Below are positions 37,385 to 46,923 of a stretch of 64,000 bases of DNA, piece by piece. The position numbers were made by a program, and so were the translations under genes. This DNA is from Methanobacteriaceae archaeon (GTDB lineage Archaea > Methanobacteriota > Methanobacteria > Methanobacteriales > Methanobacteriaceae). The stretch covers positions 91,282-155,281 of the forward strand of contig JAQXTL010000002.1 in the NCBI GenBank assembly GCA_029219465.1, written 5' to 3'. The notes beneath the pieces were generated by a model. It was not told the origin of the DNA. It did no database searches and saw only the letters and a program-made list of their open reading frames with translations. Position 1 is the first letter of the stretch, and each line of letters begins with the position of its first letter.

Positions 37385-38137
37385 ATGAATATTGATTTAC
37401 TACTTGACAGTCCTACACTTACATTACTCTATATTCTAATCATTATACTTGCAACATCAATTCTTACAAAGTTTATTGCATTTATAATGAACAGAATGCA
37501 TCGCTTTGAGAATAAAGCTGCAATTTATCTTATAAGAGATATTATAAATTATTTCATCTACTTTGTTTCATTAATGATCATATTGCAGTTATTTGGAATA
37601 AATCTTGCAGGAACATTGTTAAGTTTAGGAATTGCAGGTATTGCTTTGAGTTTTGCAGCAAAAGACATTATTTCAAATCTGTTTTCCGGAATCATATTAA
37701 TTATCGGAAGAAGTATTAGAGTTGGAGATACAATTGAAATTAAAAATAAAAAAGGAGTTGTTGAAAGAGTAACACTTAGATCAACCATTATTACTGATGA
37801 TAATGGAGTAAAAGAAATTATTCCGAACTCCACATTGACAAACTTCCCCTATTTACTTTTCAAAAAACCTGAAAAGTATAGGGTCGATATTAATACTGGA
37901 TTATCATTGGACAATGATGTTGTGGAATTTAAAGAGTACATTATCAATATAATAAGTAGCTATGATGAAATTTTAAAAGATCCAAAACCAGCAGTTTACT
38001 CAAAAGGAATTACATTTGAAGAAAGTCAACTTAAAGTATCATTTTGGGTAAAAGAATTAAATAATAAAGATAAATATAAATTAATAATCACTAACGAAAT
38101 TAGAAAATTTACAAAAATGGGTGAAAAAAATGAGTAA
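37385..38137 (+). CDS. mscS: Small-conductance mechanosensitive channel (MscS family)
   Basis: A 250-residue membrane protein with three helices (about 10-30, 55-75, 80-100), the third being the Gly/Ala-rich pore helix (GIAGIALSFAAKDIISNLFSG). The beta domain (VGDTIEIKNKKGVVERV) and an alpha/beta end follow. The channel opens under membrane tension and releases solutes on hypo-osmotic shock. Its end overlaps the nadA start region, so it is transcribed with rnz and nadA. Confidence 0.92.
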   Translation: MNIDLLLDSPTLTLLYILIIILATSILTKFIAFIMNRMHRFENKAAIYLIRDIINYFIYFVSLMIILQLFGINLAGTLLSLGIAGIALSFAAKDIISNLFSGIILIIGRSIRVGDTIEIKNKKGVVERVTLRSTIITDDNGVKEIIPNSTLTNFPYLLFKKPEKYRVDINTGLSLDNDVVEFKEYIINIISSYDEILKDPKPAVYSKGITFEESQLKVSFWVKELNNKDKYKLIITNEIRKFTKMGEKNE

Positions 38138-39047
38138 CTCCCTTCAAAAAGAAATCTTAAAATTAAAAGAAGAAAAAAATGCAATAATCCTTGCACACAA
38201 TTACCAACCAAAAGAAGTTCAAGAAATAGCTGATTTTCTTGGAGATTCATTAGAATTATGTATTAAAGCTTCTGAAATCGATGATAAAGACATGGTAATT
38301 TTCTGTGGTGTAGATTTCATGGCAGAAACCGCATTTATCTTAAATCCTGATAAAAAAATTATTATCCCAACTCTTGAAGCAGAATGTCCAATGGCACATA
38401 TGTTACCAGAAGATGTACTCTTAAAAGCAAAAGAAGAACACCCTGATGCTGGAGTTATTCTTTATGTAAACAGTATTGCAGAATCTAAACAACATGCAGA
38501 TACTTTATGTACCTCAGCTAATGCAGTTAAAGTTGCACAAAGCTTACCTCACGATAAAATATTATTTGGTCCTGATAAAAACTTAGGAACACACGTGGCT
38601 GATAAAATCGATAAAGAAATCATCCCAGTACCTAAAGATGGACACTGTTATGTACACAGATTATTCCACATTGAAGATGTTGAACTTAAAAGAGAACAAT
38701 ATCCTAATGCAGAGATAATCTGCCACCCAGAATGTGATATTAAAGTTCAAAAAGCATGTGACAAAGTAATGTCAACTGGTGGAATGTTAAAATACATTGC
38801 AGAAAGTGACAAAGAAGAATTTGTAATCGGAACTGAAATTGACATGATTACAAGAATCAATTCCGAAGTTCCAGGTAAAAAATTATACCCATTACTTGAA
38901 GGAGCAATCTGTGAAACAATGAAACTTCACACACTTGAAAAAATAAGAGATTCACTTGTGAATGAAGCTCCACAAGTTACATTACCTGAGGATGTTGCTG
39001 AAAAATCCAGAAAAGCTGTACAGCACATGCTCGATGTATCAAAATAA
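38130..39047 (+). CDS. nadA: Quinolinate synthase A
   Basis: Condenses iminoaspartate with dihydroxyacetone phosphate to quinolinate, using a [4Fe-4S] cluster. The 305-residue protein has AHNYQPKEVQEIADFLGDSL and three cluster Cys regions (FCGVDFMAE, CHPECDIKV and GAICETMK). ATG at 38130 is preferred: GGTGA stands before it, while the GTG at 38121 lies inside that site. It overlaps mscS by 8 bases. It works with nadX and nadC. Confidence 0.95.
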   Translation: MSNSLQKEILKLKEEKNAIILAHNYQPKEVQEIADFLGDSLELCIKASEIDDKDMVIFCGVDFMAETAFILNPDKKIIIPTLEAECPMAHMLPEDVLLKAKEEHPDAGVILYVNSIAESKQHADTLCTSANAVKVAQSLPHDKILFGPDKNLGTHVADKIDKEIIPVPKDGHCYVHRLFHIEDVELKREQYPNAEIICHPECDIKVQKACDKVMSTGGMLKYIAESDKEEFVIGTEIDMITRINSEVPGKKLYPLLEGAICETMKLHTLEKIRDSLVNEAPQVTLPEDVAEKSRKAVQHMLDVSK

Positions 39048-39049
39048 AT

Positions 39050-39070
39050 AAAAGCTATAAATTAGCTTTT
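39050..39070 (+). terminator. Hairpin terminator behind nadA
   Basis: AAAAGCTA and TAGCTTTT pair perfectly over 8 bp around a 5-base loop, and a T run follows. The convergent gene begins at 39083. Confidence 0.7.
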
Positions 39071-39082
39071 ATATTACTTTTT

Positions 39083-39370
39083 TTAATAACAGCATTTAGC
39101 ATCATCTAAAAAACTTGATATAAACATTCCCATTTCTATTTCTTCACGGGCAATGAAATCATCTAAACGTATTTTTGCAACATCACTTTGAAATGGATAC
39201 AATCTATCTTCAAAATACATTTTAATAATCAAATCACCATCAACAATTGATGTTTCTTCATCTAATTTTTCCATAAGATAGTTCATTTGAGAATCTAAAA
39301 GTCCTGAGACAGTATATTCCACAAACTTGGAGTTGCCATCATCACCATAATCAGAGATATTAACTATCAT
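39083..39370 (-). CDS. Hypothetical protein behind the MetX-like gene
   Basis: A 95-residue soluble protein, rich in acidic residues, with a C-terminal CC pair (DDAKCCY). I do not recognise the family. ATG at 39370 overlaps the end of the MetX-like gene, with GGTGG as the likely ribosome site; translation is thus coupled to that gene. The frame is intact and codon use matches the neighbours. Confidence 0.65.
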   Translation of the reverse strand: MIVNISDYGDDGNSKFVEYTVSGLLDSQMNYLMEKLDEETSIVDGDLIIKMYFEDRLYPFQSDVAKIRLDDFIAREEIEMGMFISSFLDDAKCCY

Positions 39371-40355
39371 CAAAACCACCCATAAATTCTTTTAATTGTT
39401 CTGATAATGTATCAAGTTCATTAAAGCATAAATGTCCTAGTTTAGAATCCATAATAATTAGCTGAGAATCTTCAATCATTTCTGACATTGGAATAGCATC
39501 AAGTTCTGGTGGGAAATGTGGATCTTGATGACATGCGATAATTAATGTTTTAGATTTGATTTTATCCAAATCATCTTCCACATCAAAATACATACAGGCT
39601 TCATTGCAGTATTTCAAATCAAAAATGTCAGTTTCAATACTTTCATTTCCAAAATTCTCAAATTCTTCACTTAACTCTACTTTGGACATGTCTCTTAAAG
39701 CTTCTTTTGATAATCCAAAGTTAAATTCAGCAAGACATGCAATTCTTAATGTCCTAATTAAAGAATATGAAAGTTCTCCACGATTGTAATCTGGGTCAGA
39801 TTCTATGATTTCATTTACGAATTTTGAGAGAATAAAATCATGCCCTGCAACTTTGTAGCTACTAACACCACATATGATAAAATCAGCATAGTCAGGGAAG
39901 TTAATAGCTGAAGTTAATGATACAAATCCTCCCATTGAGTTTCCAATCATCCCTAAGACATGTTCAATGTTGAATTTTTCAGATAAAAACTTCTTTTGAA
40001 AGTTTACAACATCATTTATTGAATATTTTGGAAATTTATTTTTTAAATCAGTAGTTGAAGGTGAACAGGACCCTGGAGAACCTAATGCTGAAATACAAAT
40101 GAAAAAATACTTATTTTCATCAAATGCATCGTTTTTGCCTAGAAATGGTGCAAGTTTTTTAACTGATGCATAATTACCTAATGATCCATGACAATAAACA
40201 ATTGCATTTTTAATAGCTCCATTATCATCATATATAGGAGTTCCAAATGTCATATATTCAACATCAACATTATTCAATACTTTACCGTTTTCAAATTCAA
40301 AGGAATCTAAAGTAAAATATTCATTTTTTGAAATAAAGTAATCTTCATCGTAAAT
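39360..40355 (-). CDS. MetX-like alpha/beta hydrolase (homoserine O-acetyltransferase family), apparent ATT start
   Basis: An alpha/beta hydrolase of 331 codons. The nucleophile elbow GNSMGGF, an Asp in ACHQDPHFPPE and the His in LGHLCF give the catalytic triad, and GSPGSCSPSTTDLKNKFP matches MetX-type acetyltransferases. The frame is open to ATT at 40355, with GGAGG seven bases before it, the usual spacing of start codons here, and no ATG or GTG in that frame near the ribosome site; the first ATG inside (40277) leaves 26 residues out. The role may be sulfur amino-acid metabolism or another acyl transfer. It diverges from nucS. Confidence 0.78.
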   Translation of the reverse strand: MYDEDYFISKNEYFTLDSFEFENGKVLNNVDVEYMTFGTPIYDDNGAIKNAIVYCHGSLGNYASVKKLAPFLGKNDAFDENKYFFICISALGSPGSCSPSTTDLKNKFPKYSINDVVNFQKKFLSEKFNIEHVLGMIGNSMGGFVSLTSAINFPDYADFIICGVSSYKVAGHDFILSKFVNEIIESDPDYNRGELSYSLIRTLRIACLAEFNFGLSKEALRDMSKVELSEEFENFGNESIETDIFDLKYCNEACMYFDVEDDLDKIKSKTLIIACHQDPHFPPELDAIPMSEMIEDSQLIIMDSKLGHLCFNELDTLSEQLKEFMGGFDDS

Positions 40356-40375
40356 TATAATTCCTCCGCTTCAAC

Positions 40376-40423
40376 TTAAACTAAATAATTGTTTAAAAAA
40401 CAAATTATTTAAATTAAACTAAA
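40376..40423. repeat. Direct repeat and inverted repeat in the metX-like/nucS divergent promoter
   Basis: TTAAACTAAA occurs at 40376-40385 and again at 40414-40423. Between them an imperfect palindrome at 40382-40411 pairs TAAATAATTGTTT with AAACAAATTATTTA with one bulge. This is a candidate operator of the two divergent genes. AT-rich DNA gives such patterns by chance fairly often. Confidence 0.4.
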
Positions 40424-40436
40424 CAATGTTATTGTG

Positions 40437-41219
40437 ATGAAATATAAAATTTTAGAAAAACCTAGTTGCAAAGATGGATATGATTTAGTTCAGGAAGCTT
40501 TACGTAAAAAAGCAACAATAACAATCTTTGCTTGCTGTAAAGTGAGTTATGAAGGAAGAGCTTTAAGTGAACTCAACTGGGGAGAACGTATAATCCTAAT
40601 TAAACCAGATGGAGCATTCTTAATCCACCAGGAAAAGAAAGTTGAACCTGTAAACTGGCAACCACCAAAATCAAGAACAAGAAGTTACATTAAAAATGAT
40701 AATTTATTTTTAGAAAGTCACAGAAGAACTCCAAAAGAGCTATTGACTGTGGAAGTTAGAAAAATCCAATTTATCACTTATGCAAATATTGAAGATTATG
40801 AAGAGCTTGAACAGGCAGGATATGAAAAAGACATGAGTGATATGATAATGGAAAAACCACATCTTGTTGAAGAAGGTTTTAGCCCAACTACTCGTGAGTA
40901 CAGTGTAGAACACGGATTTATTGATATTTTAGGAAAAGACAAGGACAATAACTTAATGGTTCTTGAATTAAAAGCTCGTAAAGCAGGAGTTACTGCTGTA
41001 AAACAGCTTAGAAGATATCTCCAGGATTTAGAAAATACTGAAAATGATTATCTAAAAGAGTGTAAAGCTCAAAAAAAGCAAATTAGAGGACTTCTTGTAG
41101 CACCATCAATTATGGATGATGCATTAGAACTACTTGAGGAAGAAGGCATAGAATTTGTATCTATTGAACCCCCTCGTGAGTTAAAAAGAGATAAAAAAGT
41201 AACATTGGATGCATTTTAG
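40437..41219 (+). CDS. nucS: NucS endonuclease (branched/mismatched DNA)
   Basis: A 260-residue NucS/EndoMS protein, a nuclease for mismatches and branched DNA which works with PCNA in archaea. The N-terminal dimerisation/DNA-binding domain (GRALSELNWGERIILIKPDG) is followed by the RecB-like nuclease core with EHGFIDILG, LMVLELKARK and the conserved QLRRYL. A weak C-terminal tail might bind PCNA. GTG at 40434 and ATG at 40437 are adjacent; the ATG is preferred. The stop shares four bases (TTAG) with the convergent gene. Confidence 0.95.
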   Translation: MKYKILEKPSCKDGYDLVQEALRKKATITIFACCKVSYEGRALSELNWGERIILIKPDGAFLIHQEKKVEPVNWQPPKSRTRSYIKNDNLFLESHRRTPKELLTVEVRKIQFITYANIEDYEELEQAGYEKDMSDMIMEKPHLVEEGFSPTTREYSVEHGFIDILGKDKDNNLMVLELKARKAGVTAVKQLRRYLQDLENTENDYLKECKAQKKQIRGLLVAPSIMDDALELLEEEGIEFVSIEPPRELKRDKKVTLDAF

Positions 41220-41695
41220 TCCAATGCTTTTTCAATTTTTTTCAATTCGTTGTTATAATAATTTATTGTATACAAATTAGCAGGAACAGATTTAGTCACA
41301 TGACAATCTTTTTCTAATTTGTAAATAAGATAATCTTCACCATCCAAAGGAATAGATCCATCATCATCCAATAATTCCAAATTGTCAAGTTCTTCTAAAA
41401 TATTTTGATATTCTTTTTCTTCAAGAGCAATTAAATCATTCAATTCCATTGCTTTAGCCTTAGGATTTAACTGAGAAGCAATAGCTACAAATCCATTAAC
41501 CATTTCACCAGACAATTCGAATCTAGCAGCTCTGATTTCAACCATAGAAAGTTTCACATGACGTAATGTATTTTTAGTAACTGGAATTTCACTGGATAAA
41601 CCAATCTGATTGATTTCATAATCGTTTTTCCATTCTCCAATTTTATAAATAGCATAATTTATGTCATCAATATTAATCATTTCTTCATTAACCAT
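41216..41695 (-). CDS. Hypothetical protein convergent with nucS
   Basis: A 159-residue soluble protein with alternating helices and many acidic residues; I do not recognise it. There are no Cys pairs or membrane segments. Its stop overlaps that of nucS (TTAG). Codon use matches the neighbours, so the gene is likely real. Confidence 0.65.
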   Translation of the reverse strand: MVNEEMINIDDINYAIYKIGEWKNDYEINQIGLSSEIPVTKNTLRHVKLSMVEIRAARFELSGEMVNGFVAIASQLNPKAKAMELNDLIALEEKEYQNILEELDNLELLDDDGSIPLDGEDYLIYKLEKDCHVTKSVPANLYTINYYNNELKKIEKALD

Positions 41696-41787
41696 TCTAT
41701 CACAATCATAAATATCTTTTTATAATAATAAATAGATTATTATAAATAGTGTTAATAATAAAAGTAACTATCAATGGAGGTTAAACT

Positions 41788-42492
41788 GTGAAAAAATGTC
41801 CTGAATGTGGAAATCCAAGTTATGATGGAGCTCCAGTTTGTGGAAATTGTGGATATAAATTCCCTAAATCAAAAAGCATTGTGCCTAAGGGAGAAGATAT
41901 ATTCAAAAAGGAACCTAAGAAAGAACCTAAAAAAGAAAAACCTTCCGATGAAGAAAGTATTCTTGAAATTGTAAAAGAAAAGAAACTTATTATTGGAGCA
42001 ATATTAATTATAACTTTAATTGTTGTTTGTGGAATCTTTTTAACTGGGTCAAGTAATACTTCATCAACAGTTACAAGTAGTGCTACTCAAACATATGAAT
42101 CAGATTCATTCTCATTCACATATCCTGCTACTTGGCAAAAAATAAACGCAACTGATGAAGAACACCCTGATGCTGTATTTTTCAAATCAGGTAATGTAAC
42201 TATTGAATATTATAATGTCACAACTAGTGCATCATCCCTAAAAGAAATAAATCAAAACAGAATTACACATGGTCAAGGTGTAGGTGCGTCTGTAACTCTT
42301 CTTGAGACAATAACCATAGATGAGAGAAATGCATCAAACATCATCTTTGAAAATGCTGATGGTGACTACACAAGATATGTTTCAATGTTTAGTGATGGTA
42401 AATTATATGTATTCAGAGTTATTGGAGATTCTGTTAATTCCATTACATCTGATGACATTAATGGAGCTATAAATTCCTCAAAAATCCTTTAA
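41788..42492 (+). CDS. Zinc ribbon - membrane helix - PsbP-like surface domain protein
   Basis: A 234-residue protein. A zinc ribbon is at the N-terminus (CPECGN and CGNCGY), followed by a Lys/Glu/Pro linker, one membrane helix (about 69-92) and an outside domain from about 105 (SDSFSFTYPATWQKI) with the FSFxYPxxW start of PsbP-like/lipoprotein-type beta domains. Zinc ribbon inside, sensor or binding domain outside is a common layout in Methanobacteriales. GGAGG precedes the GTG start at 41788. A strong terminator follows the stop. Confidence 0.75.
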   Translation: MKKCPECGNPSYDGAPVCGNCGYKFPKSKSIVPKGEDIFKKEPKKEPKKEKPSDEESILEIVKEKKLIIGAILIITLIVVCGIFLTGSSNTSSTVTSSATQTYESDSFSFTYPATWQKINATDEEHPDAVFFKSGNVTIEYYNVTTSASSLKEINQNRITHGQGVGASVTLLETITIDERNASNIIFENADGDYTRYVSMFSDGKLYVFRVIGDSVNSITSDDINGAINSSKIL

Positions 42493-42517
42493 GTATGATT
42501 TTATCATACTTTTTTTC
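42491..42517 (+). terminator. Strong hairpin plus T-run terminator
   Basis: AAGTATGAT and ATCATACTT pair perfectly over 9 bp with a 3-base loop, and six more T follow. It separates the zinc-ribbon gene from the amidase gene. Confidence 0.75.
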
Positions 42518-42534
42518 TATTTTTAAGTGTTAAA

Positions 42535-43362
42535 ATGACAAGAATTAAACTTGCTTTATGTCAAATGAATGTAGTTGACAATAAAGAGGAAAACATCAAA
42601 ACTGCAAGTTTGATGATTGAAAAAAGTGTATCAAAAAATGCTGATTTTATAATACTACCCGAAATGTTTAATTGTCCGTATTCTAATGAGAAATTTATTG
42701 AATATGGTGAAGAAGAACAAACTAGCAATACACTTTATGAAATTTCTAATTTGGCTAAGAAAAATCAGGTTTATATTCTTGCAGGATCAATTCCTGAAAT
42801 TGATAATGATAAATTGTATAATACCAGTTATCTTTTTGACAAACAGGGAAATATCATAGCAAAACATCGCAAAATGCATCTTTTTGACATTGATATTTCT
42901 GGAAAAATAACATTCAAAGAATCAGACGTGTTAAGTGCAGGCGATGATTTTACAATAGCTGATACTGAATTTGGAAAAGTAGGTATTGGAATATGTTATG
43001 ATATTCGTTTTCCGGAATATGCTCGTATTTTAGCTAAAAATGAAGCAGATATATTGATTTATCCAGGTGCTTTTAATATGACAACAGGCCCTGCACACTG
43101 GGAATTACTATTTCGTATGAGAGCTCTTGACAATCAGGTTTTTTGTGTTGGTGTTGCACCTGCACTTAACAAAGATGCAAGCTATCACAGCTACGGCCAT
43201 TCAATCATTACAAATCCTTGGGGAGACATAATAGCTCAAGGCGATGAAAAAGAGAGTTTAATCATTTCAGAAATTGATTTAGATGAAATAAAAAAAATAA
43301 GAGACGAGTTACCTCTTTTAAAAAACAAAAGAGATAATCTCTACGAAGTTATTGAAAAATAA
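42535..43362 (+). CDS. Carbon-nitrogen hydrolase, omega-amidase type
   Basis: A 275-residue nitrilase-superfamily enzyme. The catalytic triad is Glu in LPEMFNCP (about 42), Lys in KHRKMHLFD (about 110) and Cys in GICYDIRFPE (about 150). This pattern, with YSNE and DIRFPEYAR, is closest to omega-amidase (Nit2), which hydrolyses 2-oxoglutaramate/2-oxosuccinamate; other amides are possible. Cytoplasmic, single gene. Its stop abuts the stop of the HEAT-repeat gene. Confidence 0.85.
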   Translation: MTRIKLALCQMNVVDNKEENIKTASLMIEKSVSKNADFIILPEMFNCPYSNEKFIEYGEEEQTSNTLYEISNLAKKNQVYILAGSIPEIDNDKLYNTSYLFDKQGNIIAKHRKMHLFDIDISGKITFKESDVLSAGDDFTIADTEFGKVGIGICYDIRFPEYARILAKNEADILIYPGAFNMTTGPAHWELLFRMRALDNQVFCVGVAPALNKDASYHSYGHSIITNPWGDIIAQGDEKESLIISEIDLDEIKKIRDELPLLKNKRDNLYEVIEK

Positions 43363-44211
43363 CTATTTTAATTTAGCTAATCTTTTCTCGAAGTAAGATA
43401 ATTTTTTATCATTGTCAGCAAATACTTCAATAGCAGTTTCAATTACTCTAACTTCGTTGTCATAGTCATTAGCTTTTCTATATAAGATACATAAACGTTT
43501 ATATGGAGCATCTTTTGCTTGTTTTGCTTCCACATATCTTTCGTATTCTTTAATAGCTTTTTGTACATTGGTCTTTTCCATTTCTTTAATAGTACTCATT
43601 GGAATGACTTTTACAATAGTTTTTCCAGATGCTTTTGCTTTTTGTCTTTTTTCTGCTTTTTTAATAGCTTTATTACATGACTTTTTGAAATCTTTATCTT
43701 CTTCAGATTTTCTAGCATCTTTGATTAATTTAATTGCTTCATCAGTTGCAAGATCACCTAATGCCTGAATAGCAGCTAATCTAACACCCCAATCTTCATC
43801 ACTGAGACATTTTTCAATTGAATCAAGATTATCAACAGCTTGAAGTTCACCTAAAGCACGTACAGCAACTTTTCTAACTCCAAAATCTTCATCATCAGTT
43901 GATTCAACAAAGTAAGGAACAACCTTATCATTTTCAGTTTCTTTGAGTGCAAAAGCTAAAAATCTTTTATTTTTACCTTGAGCATTAGTAAATTCATCGA
44001 TTAATTTGTCAACAGCTAATTCACCCATATTACCTAAAATTTCAGCCGCTTTAAATCTGACTTGCGCATTATCATCAGTAGTAGCCTTAATTAATGGTTC
44101 AATAGCTGATTCATCAGTAATTCCAACTAATGATTCTATAGCTTCTTTTCTAACTTTTACATCTTCACTTGATAAGTTAGAAATAGCATCATCAAAATTT
44201 AAATTAGTCAT
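43363..44211 (-). CDS. HEAT-repeat (PBS lyase-type) protein
   Basis: A 282-residue all-helical protein. Residues 1-180 form about five HEAT repeats (EPLIKATTDDNAQVRFKAAEILG, VRKVAVRALGEL, VRLAAIQALGDL), and the C-terminal 90 residues form basic helices like TPR/helical hairpins. Such proteins are protein-binding scaffolds, some linked to tetrapyrrole lyases or kinases. There is no enzyme motif. Its neighbours give no clear functional link. The gene is intact and alone. Confidence 0.8.
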   Translation of the reverse strand: MTNLNFDDAISNLSSEDVKVRKEAIESLVGITDESAIEPLIKATTDDNAQVRFKAAEILGNMGELAVDKLIDEFTNAQGKNKRFLAFALKETENDKVVPYFVESTDDEDFGVRKVAVRALGELQAVDNLDSIEKCLSDEDWGVRLAAIQALGDLATDEAIKLIKDARKSEEDKDFKKSCNKAIKKAEKRQKAKASGKTIVKVIPMSTIKEMEKTNVQKAIKEYERYVEAKQAKDAPYKRLCILYRKANDYDNEVRVIETAIEVFADNDKKLSYFEKRLAKLK

Positions 44212-44317
44212 AGTTATAGTTTGGATTTTAATAAATATAAATTCTTTTGAAAATACAATTAAATAGTATAAAAATTAAAAAGTAAATATTATTTAAAAAA
44301 TTTGAGGTGTAATTACA

Positions 44318-46915
44318 ATGATTGAAGAGCAAACTAAAAGCTATTCTAAAAAGCAGATTTTCAAGACTTTGCATCCTTGGGTACAGGAATGGTTTGACTC
44401 ACAATTTGAAGACTTTACACCTGCACAAAAAAAGTCCATTGTAGAGATTCATAAAAAAAACAACATACTTATTTCTTCACCAACAGGATCTGGAAAGACT
44501 TTAACTGCTTTTTTATCTGTTATTAGTGAGTTAACAGAACTTGCACAAAAATATGAACTTGAAGATAAAGTATATTGTATTTATATATCCCCACTTAAAG
44601 CACTGGACAATGATATTGAAAAGAACCTCGAAGAACCTTTAAAAGGAATTGAAAAGATAGCTGGAAAAGAATTGGGAATTAGAAAAGCTGTCAGAACAGG
44701 AGACACTACTCAATATCAAAGACAAAAAATGCTTAAAAAACCACCTCACATTTTAATTACAACTCCTGAAACTTTATCTATTCTTCTTGTTGCACCGAAG
44801 TTTAGAGAAAAACTTAGTGGAGTTAAATATGTAATTATTGATGAGATACATTCTCTTGCTGAAAATAAGCGTGGAGTTCATTTAAGCTTATCCTTAGAAA
44901 GATTACAGCATTTAATTGGTCATTTTACAAGAATTGGCCTATCAGCAACAGTTAGTCCTCTTGAAGAAGTTGCCAAGTTTCTTGTAGGATACGAATATGG
45001 TGTTGAGCGAAACTGTAAGATTGTTAATATTAACTATCTAAAAGAGCTTGATATGGAAGTAATGTGTCCTGTAAGTGATATTGTAATAGCCGATGATGAG
45101 GATACTCGTCTTGGAATGTATGATTTGTTGGACGATTTGATTCAGGAAAATAAAACAACACTCATATTTACAAATACACGTAGTGGAACAGAGCGTTTTG
45201 TTTATAATCTCAAAAAAATGTATCCAATGAATTATAATGACTCAAATATAATGGCTCACCATTCATCACTTTCAAAAGAGGTTCGTCTGGAAACAGAAAG
45301 TAAATTAAAAGAAGGAAAACTAAAAGCAGTGTTTTCTTCAACCTCTCTTGAGCTTGGAATTGATATTGGATATATTGATTTGGTTGTTTTGATAAATTCA
45401 CCTAAATCTGTTGCAAGAGCTCTTCAAAGAATTGGAAGAAGTGGGCACAAGTTACATGAGAAATCAAAAGGTAAAATCATTGTAACTGACCGTGACGATT
45501 TAGTTGAATGCTCAGTTTTACTTAAAAATGCAAAAGAAGGTAAAATTGACAAAATAAACATCCCAACAAACTGTTTAGATGTTTTAGCACAGCATATCTA
45601 TGGAATGGGAATTGAAAATCCATGGGATATTGATTATGCTTATGATGTAATTAAAAAAAGCTATTGCTATAAAGACTTATCCAGAGAGGATTATGAAGAC
45701 GTATTAAGTTATATGGCAGGAGAATATCCTGAACTTGAAGAAAGATACGTCTATGCTAAAATCTGGATAGATTATGAGAAAAACACATTTGGAAAACGTG
45801 GAAAACTAGCTAGAATGATTTATTCAACAAATATTGGAACAATCCCTGACAGTTCAGGTGTTCTTGTTAAATGTGATGGTGAAACAGTTGGAAAAATCGA
45901 AGAAAGCTTTATGGAGAGATTAAAAAAAGGAGATACCTTTGTACTTGGAGGTAGAACCTTCAGATTCAACTACGGAAAAGGAATGACCATCAATGTAACT
46001 CCAGCAAGCGGACCTCCAACAATACCTTCATGGTTTTCACAACAACTTCCATTATCCTTTGATTTAGCAATGGATATTCAAAGGTTTAGATCACATATGG
46101 AGAGCAAATTTGAATACAGAAGAAGGAAAGAAGAGATAATGGAGTTTATATTTGATTATCTGTATGTTGATGATTTTGCTGCAAATTCCATTTATGAATA
46201 CTTTGTTGAGCAGTACAAATACGCTAAAATACCAAGTAACCGTATTTTACTAATTGAATACTACAAAGGATTTGGAGGAAGGAATTTTGTAATATTCCAC
46301 TCACTATTTGGAAGAAAAGTAAATGATGCACTTTCACGTGCAGTGGCATATGTTGTTGCAAAAAACTACAATACAAATGTAACAATTTCAGTTACTGACA
46401 ATGGATTTTATTTAAGTTCAGATGGTAAAATTGGAGGATTAGAGTCATTTAAACAATTAACCCCTGAGAATTTTGAAACCATCTTGACAAATTCATTAAA
46501 TAAAACTGAAACTCTTGCATCAAGATTTAGACATTGTGCTGGAAGGTCCCTTATGACTTTAAGAAGATATAAAGGAGAATCCAAATCTGTTGGACGCCAG
46601 CAAGTAAGAGGAAAAATCTTACTTAAATTCGTTCAGGACATGGATGATAATTTCTCAATTCTTAAAGAAGCAAGAAGAGAAGTACTTGAAGATTATATGG
46701 ATATTAAAAATGCCAAAAAAGTAATTAATATGATTGACAGTGGTGAGATGGAAATAAAAACCATAAATACTGTAATTCCAAGTCCATTTGCATTTAATTT
46801 AGTTTCCCAGGGATACTTGGATGTATTAAATCAAAATGATAAAGCTGAATTTACAAAAAGAATGCACAAAGCAATCTTAGATCAAATTAAAGATAAATTA
46901 AAAGACATTTATTAG
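44318..46915 (+). CDS. lhr: Lhr-core family superfamily 2 helicase
   Basis: An 865-residue ATP-dependent DNA/RNA helicase. Walker [10 protein letters not shown] at about 52-60, [12 protein letters not shown] (DEIH box), [13 protein letters not shown] and the helicase C domain with [12 protein letters not shown] and [12 protein letters not shown]. The winged-helix and Lhr-specific (DEAD_assoc) domains follow, the latter including [16 protein letters not shown]. It has the length of Lhr-core proteins, which act in replication-coupled or recombinational repair in archaea. Flavodoxin follows after 8 bases. Confidence 0.95.
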   Translation: MIEEQTKSYSKKQIFKTLHPWVQEWFDSQFEDFTPAQKKSIVEIHKKNNILISSPTGSGKTLTAFLSVISELTELAQKYELEDKVYCIYISPLKALDNDIEKNLEEPLKGIEKIAGKELGIRKAVRTGDTTQYQRQKMLKKPPHILITTPETLSILLVAPKFREKLSGVKYVIIDEIHSLAENKRGVHLSLSLERLQHLIGHFTRIGLSATVSPLEEVAKFLVGYEYGVERNCKIVNINYLKELDMEVMCPVSDIVIADDEDTRLGMYDLLDDLIQENKTTLIFTNTRSGTERFVYNLKKMYPMNYNDSNIMAHHSSLSKEVRLETESKLKEGKLKAVFSSTSLELGIDIGYIDLVVLINSPKSVARALQRIGRSGHKLHEKSKGKIIVTDRDDLVECSVLLKNAKEGKIDKINIPTNCLDVLAQHIYGMGIENPWDIDYAYDVIKKSYCYKDLSREDYEDVLSYMAGEYPELEERYVYAKIWIDYEKNTFGKRGKLARMIYSTNIGTIPDSSGVLVKCDGETVGKIEESFMERLKKGDTFVLGGRTFRFNYGKGMTINVTPASGPPTIPSWFSQQLPLSFDLAMDIQRFRSHMESKFEYRRRKEEIMEFIFDYLYVDDFAANSIYEYFVEQYKYAKIPSNRILLIEYYKGFGGRNFVIFHSLFGRKVNDALSRAVAYVVAKNYNTNVTISVTDNGFYLSSDGKIGGLESFKQLTPENFETILTNSLNKTETLASRFRHCAGRSLMTLRRYKGESKSVGRQQVRGKILLKFVQDMDDNFSILKEARREVLEDYMDIKNAKKVINMIDSGEMEIKTINTVIPSPFAFNLVSQGYLDVLNQNDKAEFTKRMHKAILDQIKDKLKDIY

Positions 46916-46923
46916 GTGATATT

